Shown one piece after another: positions 1 to 7,080 of a stretch of 64,000 nucleotides of DNA. Source of the stretch: Gillisia hiemivivida (GTDB taxonomy: Bacteria; Bacteroidota; Bacteroidia; Flavobacteriales; Flavobacteriaceae); the NCBI RefSeq assembly GCF_007997295.1, contig NZ_VORY01000002.1:1-64000 (forward strand). The letters run 5' to 3'. Made by a program: the position numbers and the translations under genes. The notes beneath the pieces are model-generated. The model worked only from the letters and a program-made list of their open reading frames with translations. It was not told the DNA's origin and made no database searches. Each line of letters opens with the position of its first letter. The stretch's first letter is position 1.

Positions 1-12
1 CTTTTCAGAGCA

Positions 13-23
13 TTTGACGCAAA
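13..23. promoter_or_regulatory. Palindromic TTTGACGCAAA site at window edge
   Basis: An 11-bp near-palindrome that matches the TTTGCGGCAAA sites placed upstream of the mob operon at 23737 and 23779. It lies beside the oriT-like repeat at 74-126 in the same relative arrangement, but inverted. By analogy a mob gene should start on the minus strand just left of the window. Function as an operator is inferred. Confidence 0.35.
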
Positions 24-73
24 TTTAGTAAAAAAGCATAAACTAAAATATGATAACTTATTTACAATCAATG

Positions 74-126
74 AATTAGGAATATATAACATCGCGCTGC
101 GTGTTACCCTCTTGCTATTCCTAATT
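74..126 (-). other. oriT-like inverted repeat, copy 1
   Basis: A 10-bp perfect inverted repeat (AATTAGGAAT at 74-83, ATTCCTAATT at 117-126) encloses a core with an inner TAACA/TGTTA stem and the motif GTTACCCTCTTGCT. The same core, inverted, occurs at 23634-23667 directly upstream of the relaxase operon. The two cores are nearly the same, while the outer arms differ in sequence yet still pair. I infer an origin of transfer belonging to a second element that extends left of the window. Confidence 0.5.
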
Positions 127-301
127 TCATTTTTTTTTACAAAAATAAAAACAAAATATGAATAGAAAATAACATCACTATTAATCATACGGCTTACCTA
201 TTTACTTTTTTTATCCTGAGCACTTTCCTTTTTTGATTGACCTCAAATTTTTCTGAATATAAATTCTCCTTAACTATTAAATCAATTTACTTCTTTCAGA
301 G

Positions 302-455
302 CCTTCGCTACTACCTTTTTTTGATGCTTTTTATTTCAAGATTTAGAATTAGGAAAGGACTTATAAAAGGGCAAAGTATGAAGCCCGTCTTATGTAGTCC
401 GGCTAACTTCTAAATCTTGCTCATTTGCATCTACTATAAAAAAGTAGTAGCGACG
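302..455 (-). other. Large structured palindrome, copy 1
   Basis: An imperfect ~150-nt palindrome with nested stems. Outer: CGCTACTAC at 306-314 with GTAGTAGCG at 444-452, extended by T and A runs. Inner: CAAGATTTAGAATTAG at 337-352 with 403-419. Innermost: GGAC/GTCC and GGGC/GCCC. The reverse complement aligns along its length with 22207-22353 upstream of ssb. The outer stem sequences differ between the copies but each pairs with its own partner, so the fold appears selected. It could be an RNA or a single-strand DNA signal such as a priming origin; which one cannot be told here. The ~185 bp that follow (456-640) show nothing I can assign. Confidence 0.5.
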
Positions 456-639
456 TGGAAAAATAGTTTTTAGGAGAGTCTGTTTTGAAGAAAATCATAT
501 CTTTACAGCACAAAGACGACTAAATAATATGAAGCTCTTTGTTTTATGAAGTTTGGTGAATCATTCGGTGAAACATCAAAGTGATTTTCAGTGAAAGTAC
601 TGTGGATAGGGCGTTTGTTTTAAAATAAATTATCCTGCC

Positions 640-1052
640 ACCCCGACCATTAGAAGCCTTGAACGAAAGTTCAGGGCTTTTTTTTTGTTTAAAAATCATT
701 AGAAAATATAGCAGGTTTTATCGATGCTTCGGAACTACCACTCCGACCATTAGAAGCCTTGAACCAAAGTTCAGGGCTTTTTTTTGTTCAAAAATCAATA
801 GAAAACAGAGCAGGTTCTCCCGATGCTTCGGGACTGCCACCCCGACCATTAGAAGCCTTGAACGAAAGTTCAGGGCTTTTTTTTTGTATGAAAATCATTA
901 GAAAATATAGTAGGTTCTCCCGATGCTTCGGGACTGCACTCCCCGACCACTAGAAGATTTGAATGAAAGTTCATGGCTTTTTTTTGTTTGAAAATCATTA
1001 GAAAATGTAGCAGGTACTCCCTATACTTCGGGACTGCACTCCCCCGACCAAG
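640..1052. repeat. Tandem array of four ~100-bp double-hairpin units
   Basis: Units start with GACCATTAGAAGCC or a close variant at 645, 745, 844 and 945, with the next boundary at 1046, giving a period of 99-101 bp. Each unit carries a terminator-like hairpin (AGCCTTGAAC, GAAA loop, GTTCAGGGCT, then a T run) followed by a second hairpin (TCCCGA TGCT TCGGGA in the best copies). Diverged copies occur at 8500-8655 and a relic at 10943-10997. This is a dispersed, terminator-bearing intergenic repeat family. It is not a CRISPR, because the whole unit is conserved and there are no variable spacers. Confidence 0.75.
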
Positions 1053-1149
1053 ACCATTACTAAATGCTATTAAAACCTTGTTAATATATTGATTATCAAT
1101 ATTTTTTGATTTTAGGCCATTTATAGTATTTAATCCTAAATCATATAAA

Positions 1150-1500
1150 GTTAGTACGATTCGGTGACCTCTTATTATTTCGGGCATATCATCGATTGAT
1201 GCTAAGAATCTAAAATCAGAGAATATTGTAATTGGAATTGATAGAGGAGAATGAATATTTACCGCAAGGGTTAAAACAGAAAAACCGGTAAATCCCCAAT
1301 TCTTTCAAAAGTTATCGAACTTATTAAAAAATATTCGATGTATGCAGAATGTTCTGGATATTTAATGCCGGTGTTTTTCAACCAAATAAACCAATGAATA
1401 TTTAAAGGAGTTGGCAATCAAAACTAAATTAAAAGAACTCAACTTTGATGTCTCATGTCTAAGTCCAATAAAGCGAACCTCTTTTTCTGAAATTGAGTTT
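1150..1500 (+). pseudogene. Decayed tyrosine recombinase (integrase) fragment
   Basis: Across shifting + strand frames the segment reads like the catalytic domain of Bacteroidota-type integrases: LVR..DLLLF near 1157, then IDAKNLKSENIVIGID near 1190-1240, then a GE-stop-IF step where the family has GEEWI, then KTEKPVN, KVIELIKKY, LMPVFFNQ and NEYLKELA. At least two frameshifts and one in-frame TGA interrupt it. The distal HxxR and catalytic tyrosine region is not visible. It sits in the mobile-element scar and probably belonged to the element whose mob end lies at the left edge. The assignment rests on motif resemblance only. Confidence 0.5.
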
Positions 1501-1951
1501 TTCGAAATGAAAGAATAAGTGATAAGTGGCATGGACCATCAAAGTTCTAAATGAACTGATTAACGGCTAGAATTTGAGATTTAATACAAATTATAATGGA
1601 AAAGACAGGGTTGCTAAGCATTTTACGCAAAATCAAGGAAATCAAGAATTTAAAATTATATAATTTATTGATAATCAGTAAATTGTAGTTGTGTAACGGG
1701 GACTCTGACCGTTACCCTCTTGCTTTTCCCCCTCTTAGGTTTATACCCCGTATGAATTTTGAAAAAAGATTTTAGATATTAATAAGGACTAAAAATTTTA
1801 ATATAAACTGAATGGATAGAAAAAATGTAATTTTCTAAATACTACATTTGTAAAATTAAAGTTATTACAAAATTTTAAAAAGGAAATACTTGCAGATTTT
1901 AAGCTTATTATTATCTACATATAATATTGATCAAAAACGAAAATCAATTTA
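1501..1951. other. Intergenic stretch with third oriT-like core
   Basis: No gene seen. GTAACGG (1693-1699) and CCGTTAC (1709-1715) form a stem, followed by the same GTTACCCTCTTGCT motif (1711-1724) as in the oriT-like copies at 74-126 and 23623-23678. The outer flanking arms of those copies are missing here, so this one looks decayed or derives from a different element. Beyond it lies the leader of the regulator gene, including a -7 box at 1843. Confidence 0.4.
1843..1850 (+). promoter_or_regulatory. -7 box (TACATTTG)
   Basis: Matches the Bacteroidota TAnnTTTG -7 consensus about 100 bp before the start codon of the hydrolase/AraC gene. No convincing -33 TTTG was found at the usual spacing. 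Confidence 0.35.
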
Positions 1952-3622
1952 ATGAAACCCACAACTCAATACACTAAGAATGCTCGAATAAACATCGCCT
2001 ATCAGGTATTTGGTTCGGGTTCTATAGACCTGGTATATATTCCAGGATGGGTTTCTAATATAGACTTGATGTGGGCATGTCCAGAACTGGTTAATTTTTT
2101 TACTGAATTAGGAAAAATAGCTCGTGTTATATTATTCGATAAACGAGGTACAGGACTTTCAGATCGAGTTACCGAGCTTTCTACTCTTGAAGAAAGAATG
2201 GATGATCTTCGCGCGGTCATGGATGCTGTAGGTTCTGAAAAAGCTGTTTTATTTGGTCATTCAGAAGGAGGGTCTGTTTCTGCATTATTCGCAGCTACCT
2301 ATCCAAAACGTACTATTTCGCTTATAACTTTTGGAATCTTTGCCAAGCGCATTTATTCTAAAAATTATCCATGGGCACCTACTCATGAGGAACGCCAAGT
2401 GGTTTATGATATGATTGAAAACAGTTGGGGAAGCGGAGAAATGAATTTGGAATCTCTTGCGCCTTCTAAAACCAATGATAAAGTGTTTATGGACTGGCTG
2501 GCAAATTATCTTCGATCTGGTGCCAGCCCTAGTGCTGCGCTGGTACTTACCAAAATGAATACCGAGGTAGATATTGTTGATATTCTGGGATCAATTAAAG
2601 TGCCTACCCTCATCATGCAGCGTACTAATGATGTGGATGTAAAAATTGAAGAAGGAAGATTTATTGCCGAAAGGATTGAAGGAGCTAGGTTCGTGGAACT
2701 TGAAGGAGACGACCATCTTTTTTGGGTAGGTAATACCAAGGAAGTACTGGATCATATGAAAGCCTTTATTTTAAACGAAAATACCGTTGAAAATACTGAG
2801 CAGCAACTTTTTACCATAGGAGCTGCAAAGATAATTTCAGATCAAAGGCCAAATCAAAGGCAGCAGGAATTTTTTACACAATATGTCGAACAGTACCGCG
2901 GAAAAGTTATTGAAAGCGACGGGCAAACGTTTATAGCTACTTTTGAAGGTCCTAGTAAGGCAATAAATTGCGGTCTTGGCCTAATTGAAACAGCAAAAAC
3001 TTTAAACGCGCAACTTGTCTTAGGTGTTCATATCAAGGAATCGCCTGTAGACGAAGCACATTTTATAAGTAGAGAAACAAATCTAACCTTAGAATCTATT
3101 TTTGAACAGGCCCAACCAAATCAAATCTTAGTTACCCAGACCGTAAAATATCTTCTTTCGGGAGCAGGTTTAAGTTTTTCTCAACATAAAACAGTATTTG
3201 ACCCCAACAGTGGTGAGTCTATAATTCTGTATTCAGTTGTAGATGAGTCCAAACTTGATTTACAAAATGATACTCCTTATAAATTCCAGCTTCCTAAAAA
3301 CGATTCATTCCTGGAAAATGTACTCCAGCAAATAGATGATCATCTGGGCGATGAACTCTTTAGCGTTGAAATCCTATGTAATGAATTAGCAATTAGTGAA
3401 AGACAGTTACAGCGAAAGCTAAAAGCTATAACTAACAAGTCACCTATCCAGTTAATATCTTCCGTTCGCCTACACCGCGCAAAAGAACTTCTTCTTAAAG
3501 GAGAATATAATATTGCTGAAATTTCTTACCAAGCAGGTTTTTCTAATCCTTCCTATTTTTCAAAATCCTTTAAAAAGGAATTCGGAATAACTCCATCAGC
3601 TTTGCAGCAAAAGGAGTTCTAA
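1952..3622 (+). CDS. Alpha/beta-hydrolase - cyclase-like - AraC fusion regulator
   Basis: A 556-residue three-part protein. Residues 1-280 are an alpha/beta hydrolase with the nucleophile elbow GHSEGG (Ser104) and a late GDDHLFW that could supply the histidine near residue 255. Residues ~305-440 resemble a degenerate class III nucleotidyl-cyclase domain of the kind that follows this hydrolase in actinobacterial and proteobacterial cyclases. Residues ~455-556 are an AraC-type double helix-turn-helix (AISERQLQRKLK; GFSNPSYFSKSFKKEFGITPSAL). No signal peptide, so it should be cytosolic. I infer a ligand-sensing transcription factor whose hydrolase part binds or converts a small molecule. It precedes the glutamine/ammonium cluster in the same direction, and three direct repeats lie between them, so it is a candidate regulator of that cluster. 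Target and ligand are unknown. Confidence 0.8.
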   Translation: MKPTTQYTKNARINIAYQVFGSGSIDLVYIPGWVSNIDLMWACPELVNFFTELGKIARVILFDKRGTGLSDRVTELSTLEERMDDLRAVMDAVGSEKAVLFGHSEGGSVSALFAATYPKRTISLITFGIFAKRIYSKNYPWAPTHEERQVVYDMIENSWGSGEMNLESLAPSKTNDKVFMDWLANYLRSGASPSAALVLTKMNTEVDIVDILGSIKVPTLIMQRTNDVDVKIEEGRFIAERIEGARFVELEGDDHLFWVGNTKEVLDHMKAFILNENTVENTEQQLFTIGAAKIISDQRPNQRQQEFFTQYVEQYRGKVIESDGQTFIATFEGPSKAINCGLGLIETAKTLNAQLVLGVHIKESPVDEAHFISRETNLTLESIFEQAQPNQILVTQTVKYLLSGAGLSFSQHKTVFDPNSGESIILYSVVDESKLDLQNDTPYKFQLPKNDSFLENVLQQIDDHLGDELFSVEILCNELAISERQLQRKLKAITNKSPIQLISSVRLHRAKELLLKGEYNIAEISYQAGFSNPSYFSKSFKKEFGITPSALQQKEF

Positions 3623-3739
3623 AATGATCTCCCTCTACTGGACACCTTTTTTTTCCGCACCTTAAAAAAGACAATCTTTTATAAACTTATGCATTGAAAA
3701 TATAATCTCAATGTACTGTTATTCAAGTTTTAAGACGTA

Positions 3740-3796
3740 AAATGTCGGAAATGTGATAGCCTGTCGGAATTGTTATTAGGAATGTCGGGAATGTTG
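3740..3796 (+). promoter_or_regulatory. Triple direct repeat TGTCGGnAnTGTT, candidate operator
   Basis: TGTCGG occurs at 3743, 3762 and 3783, each followed by a GAATGT-like tail. The spacings of 19 and 21 bp put the copies on one face of the helix. The array ends about 45 bp before the -7 box at 3842 of the peptide-glnA cluster. Direct repeats about two turns apart are typical of AraC-family operators, and an AraC-type gene lies just upstream. Binding is inferred. Confidence 0.45.
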
Positions 3797-3841
3797 ATTT
3801 TTTCGACGTTTTAGTACTAACAAGAAGGCTCTTCTTCAATT

Positions 3842-3849
3842 TACATTTG
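3842..3849 (+). promoter_or_regulatory. -7 box (TACATTTG) of glutamine cluster
   Basis: TAnnTTTG match 31 bp before the start codon at 3881. Lack of a clear -33 TTTG fits a promoter that needs an activator bound at the upstream triple repeat. Confidence 0.4.
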
Positions 3850-3880
3850 CCCAGGTAAAATAATAAAAATACCGGGCAGT

Positions 3881-4210
3881 ATGAAAAAATATATTCTTAT
3901 AACTTTAGTATTCAGCTTAATAGGTTTGTTGTCTTTTTCTCAACAGAAAAATATAACCGGGCCTAAAGCTAAAAATCGCAAACACTGGGTAGGTCATAAT
4001 TTCAATACTCAGATAATTCTTAAAATTCATGATCATAATCCTGTAACCGGGCCTAAAGCTAAAAATAGCTATGGTAAGAAGGATGATTGTGATACCTACC
4101 ATTTCATGCCATTTGAAAGGACCATTATTGAAGGTCCTAAATTCAAAAACCAGCATTTAAAAAATTCAAATACTAAGAAGGAAGATCTTTCCTTTTTCAC
4201 TCAATTATAA
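3881..4210 (+). CDS. Secreted small protein with GPKAKN repeats
   Basis: 109 residues with an N-terminal signal peptide (MKKYILITLVFSLIGLLSFS, cleavage likely before QQK). The mature part carries three copies of a short motif: TGPKAKN, TGPKAKN and EGPKFKN, spaced about 30 and 29 residues apart. The first two are encoded by an identical stretch of at least 21 bp, so the repeat arose by recent duplication or is kept at the DNA level. No known family is recognised. The mature chain is basic and rich in Lys, Asn and His. It lies first in the cluster ahead of a tiny basic ORF and glutamine synthetase, behind a -7 box. A role linked to nitrogen status is only suggested by position. Confidence 0.65.
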   Translation: MKKYILITLVFSLIGLLSFSQQKNITGPKAKNRKHWVGHNFNTQIILKIHDHNPVTGPKAKNSYGKKDDCDTYHFMPFERTIIEGPKFKNQHLKNSNTKKEDLSFFTQL

Positions 4211-4244
4211 ACTTTTATTGATCATCATTTAAAAAAAGAAAATC

Positions 4245-4352
4245 ATGAGAACTCTAGAACACTTAAGAATAAAAACTAAATCATCCATAAGAACTACTTG
4301 GAATACAAAAAGAAGACACCGCTCAACTATGTATAATTTTAAAAATCAATAA
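4245..4352 (+). CDS. Small basic ORF (35 residues) before glnA
   Basis: Begins MRTLEHLRIKTKSS and ends NFKNQ, with its stop two bases before the glnA start codon and an A/G-rich region (AAAAAAAGAAAA) before its ATG. About a third of the residues are Lys, Arg or His. The tight spacing to glnA suggests translational coupling or a leader peptide. No homologue is recognised, and short length makes chance possible. Confidence 0.4.
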   Translation: MRTLEHLRIKTKSSIRTTWNTKRRHRSTMYNFKNQ

Positions 4353-4354
4353 TT

Positions 4355-5365
4355 ATGAAAACGTTTAAATGTGAGTACATCTGGCTCGATGGCTATAAAC
4401 CAGAAGCAAACTTAAGAAGTAAAACAAAAATTATTTCAGTAAATGAAGAACCTACCCTTAAAGACATGCCAGTATGGTCTTATGACGGGAGTTCAACCCA
4501 GCAGGCCGAAGGCAGTTCTTCAGATTGTATTTTAAAACCGGTAAAAGTATGGAAAGATGCTGGTCGTGAAAATGGATATTTGGTAATGTGTGAAGTTTTC
4601 AATGCTGACCTTACCCCTCATAAAACCAACAACAGATCCAAATATGAGGAGGCTTTAGATTTCTGGTTCGGTTTTGAACAGGAATACGTTATTACTAAAA
4701 ACGGGCTTCCTTTAGGTTTCCCAACAGAAGGATACCCTGCGCCTCAGGGCAAATATTATTGCGGTATTGGCGTCAAGAATGTGGTTGCTCGTGATTTTGT
4801 AGAAGAACATCTTGACCTATGCTTGGCCTGCGGTCTAAATATTACGGGCATCAACGCAGAGGTTATGGTGGGACAATGGGAATTTCAATTATTAGGTAAA
4901 AGTGCTAAAACGGCTGCAGATGATTTATGGCTGGCGAGATATTTACTTTTCAGAATTGCTGAAAAGCATGGCTTGGAAATCGAGTTACATCCTAAACCTG
5001 TAAAAGGTGACTGGAATGGCTCCGGAATGCACGCCAACTTCTCTAATGAACAAATGAGATCTGAAGGTGGAGAAGCATATTTTAAAAATATCCTTAGAAA
5101 CCTATCGGCTACTCATCAAGATCATATTGCAAACTACGGTTCTATGAACCATGAAAGACTAACAGGTCTTCATGAAACTCAATCTATAGATCAATTTTCA
5201 TATGGAGTAAGTGATCGTGGAGCATCAATAAGAATCCCTATTACGACAGTAGAAAATGACTGGAAAGGTTATTTGGAAGACAGACGTCCTGCTTCTAATG
5301 CCTGCCCTTACCTAATCACATCAAAAATCGTTGAAACTGTTACTCAAAAAGAATTGGCTTATTAA
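4355..5365 (+). CDS. glnA: Glutamine synthetase, type II (eukaryote-like)
   Basis: Makes glutamine from glutamate, ammonia and ATP in the cytosol. At 336 residues it has the length of GSII rather than GSI (~470) or GSIII (~700). Visible family features are the beta-grasp segment with WSYDGSSTQQAEG (41-53), the metal-binding FGFEQEY (105-111), GINAEVMVGQWEFQ (165-178), the ATP/glutamate loop NGSGMHANFS near 222-231, and RRPASNACPY near the C-terminus. It is followed by a glutaminase and an ammonium channel, so synthesis, breakdown and uptake of the same nitrogen pool are encoded together. Control is probably at the upstream repeats. Confidence 0.93.
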   Translation: MKTFKCEYIWLDGYKPEANLRSKTKIISVNEEPTLKDMPVWSYDGSSTQQAEGSSSDCILKPVKVWKDAGRENGYLVMCEVFNADLTPHKTNNRSKYEEALDFWFGFEQEYVITKNGLPLGFPTEGYPAPQGKYYCGIGVKNVVARDFVEEHLDLCLACGLNITGINAEVMVGQWEFQLLGKSAKTAADDLWLARYLLFRIAEKHGLEIELHPKPVKGDWNGSGMHANFSNEQMRSEGGEAYFKNILRNLSATHQDHIANYGSMNHERLTGLHETQSIDQFSYGVSDRGASIRIPITTVENDWKGYLEDRRPASNACPYLITSKIVETVTQKELAY

Positions 5366-5388
5366 AATTCAGTGATTACTAGTTAAAT

Positions 5389-5457
5389 AATAGGCTGCTG
5401 GAGATATATCTATTATTCTTAGTTAGGGCTAAAATATGATAACTCAGGCAGCCTATT
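5389..5457 (+). promoter_or_regulatory. Long-loop inverted repeat between glnA and glutaminase
   Basis: AATAGGCTGC (5389-5398) pairs perfectly with GCAGCCTATT (5448-5457) across a ~49-nt loop and is followed by a short T-rich run. It overlaps an upstream in-frame ATG at 5436, which supports 5481 as the real glutaminase start. It could attenuate read-through or set the ratio of synthetase to glutaminase. Confidence 0.4.
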
Positions 5458-5480
5458 TATTTCAATTAAAAAAACTACAT

Positions 5481-7073
5481 ATGATTACCACCACACAAAT
5501 TGATAATAATGCTGCTGATTCCCTTTTCAGAATGTTGGATCATGAAGGCAAAAACAGTATAGATCCAGATAAATTCCTGAGACAGTTATCGGGAGCTGGT
5601 ATTCTCCAGGATGATCCCAGAATACGGGAGCTTCTTGCCTTGCCTCAGTTTAGACAGCAGATCACTAAAGGAAATCAAATAGCGAAAACCGAATTTAATG
5701 AAATTCTACAGCAGAATGCACTGGTGAAAAAATCACTTTCCAAAAACCTGGTCATCCCTGATTTTGAAACTTTCTGTCAACAAATACAAGATATTTTTTT
5801 AGATACTCAAAGAAATAAAGGAGGAAAAGTAGCCGATTATATCCCTCAATTAGCGAGGGTAGATCCAGAGCAGTTTGCTATTTCAATTTGTACCGTAGAC
5901 GGTCAACGATATTCTATTGGAGATTCCAGCACCGATTTCTGTCTTCAATCCTCGTGTAAGCCTATAAATTACTGTTTAGCTCTGGAAGAGTTGGGAGAGG
6001 AAAAAGTACATACACATGTAGGGCGTGAGCCTAGCGGGCAATCCTTCAATGAATTGGCCTTGAATCTTAAAGGTTTACCACATAATCCTATGATAAATGC
6101 AGGGGCTATGATGAGCTGTTCGCTTATTGATAATAAAAACAATATTGCCGATCGTTTTGATAAGGTAAATAAAACATGGCAGGCACTATGTGGCGGAAAA
6201 AAGATGAGTTTCAATAACTCAGTTTATTTATCTGAAAGACAAACAGCCGATAGAAATTTTGCCTTAGCATACTTCATGCGGGAAAAAAATGCCTTTCCGG
6301 AAAACACAAATCTTACTGAAACGCTGGAATTTTATTTTCAAAGTTGTTCAATTGAATCCAGTACTTATGATCTTTCGGTTGCGGCAGCGACTCTCGCAAA
6401 CGCAGGTACAAATCCGTTAACAGGAAACTCGATTTTCAAGTCTTCTACTGTTCAAAATTGCCTTTCTCTAATGTTAAGCTGCGGGATGTACGATTTCTCA
6501 GGAGAGTTCGCTTTTAAAATAGGATTACCTGCAAAAAGTGGAGTGTCAGGAGCACTTATGCTGGTGATTCCAAATCTTATGGGAATAAGTATCTGGTCGC
6601 CAAGATTAGATGCGGTAGGCAATAGTGTTAGAGGTGTAGAATTCTGCGAACGTCTGGTAGAACGTTTTAGTTTTCATCCATATGATTCGCTTACAGGACA
6701 TTCTACTAAAGTGAATCCGCGTAAGAAAGAAAATGAGTTTAAGGCTTCAAAAGTTATGGAGTTAATACGGTCGGCTAGCCATGGTGATCTAGATGAAATA
6801 TTAAGATTAGAGGCTGAAGGAGTGAATCCTGATATTTCAGATTATGACGGGCGTACACCACTTCATCTGGCTGCCTGTGAAGATCAAATTGAAGTGGTAA
6901 AACATCTAATTCAGAAAGAAGTTCAATTGTCACCCAAGGATCGATGGGGGAATACTCCGTTGGAGGATGCTAAAAAATTTAAAAATAAAGACATCGTAAA
7001 CCTACTTGAAAATGCAATCAAATCTCAAAACAAGGATTACAATAAATCTAAAATTTTAGTCTCTAAAAAATAA
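5481..7073 (+). CDS. glsA: Glutaminase with EF-hand-like N-terminus and ankyrin repeats
   Basis: Hydrolyses glutamine to glutamate and ammonia. The 530-residue chain has three parts. Residues ~1-90 are a helical region like the EF-hand-like N-domain of animal GLS. Residues ~95-405 are a serine-dependent glutaminase domain with the SxxK pair in QSSCKP (Ser157, Lys160), NPMINAGAMM and SGVSGALMLVIPN. Residues ~425-520 are ankyrin repeats (DGRTPLHLAACEDQIEVVKHL; DRWGNTPLEDA). This is the order of mammalian kidney-type glutaminase; most bacterial glutaminases are ~310 residues and carry only the middle domain. I prefer the ATG at 5481 to that at 5436, which lies inside a hairpin. The ammonium channel follows eight bases later. 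Confidence 0.9.
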   Translation: MITTTQIDNNAADSLFRMLDHEGKNSIDPDKFLRQLSGAGILQDDPRIRELLALPQFRQQITKGNQIAKTEFNEILQQNALVKKSLSKNLVIPDFETFCQQIQDIFLDTQRNKGGKVADYIPQLARVDPEQFAISICTVDGQRYSIGDSSTDFCLQSSCKPINYCLALEELGEEKVHTHVGREPSGQSFNELALNLKGLPHNPMINAGAMMSCSLIDNKNNIADRFDKVNKTWQALCGGKKMSFNNSVYLSERQTADRNFALAYFMREKNAFPENTNLTETLEFYFQSCSIESSTYDLSVAAATLANAGTNPLTGNSIFKSSTVQNCLSLMLSCGMYDFSGEFAFKIGLPAKSGVSGALMLVIPNLMGISIWSPRLDAVGNSVRGVEFCERLVERFSFHPYDSLTGHSTKVNPRKKENEFKASKVMELIRSASHGDLDEILRLEAEGVNPDISDYDGRTPLHLAACEDQIEVVKHLIQKEVQLSPKDRWGNTPLEDAKKFKNKDIVNLLENAIKSQNKDYNKSKILVSKK

Positions 7074-7080
7074 AAAAGAA

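Noticed and set aside
640-1052. CRISPR-like tandem repeats
   Set aside because: The ~100-bp unit is conserved throughout with no variable spacers and no cas genes; each unit is a pair of hairpins.
870-1187. Minus-strand frame of 105 residues
   Set aside because: Half of it runs through the terminator repeat units, and the rest shows no family features and overlaps the integrase relic on the other strand.
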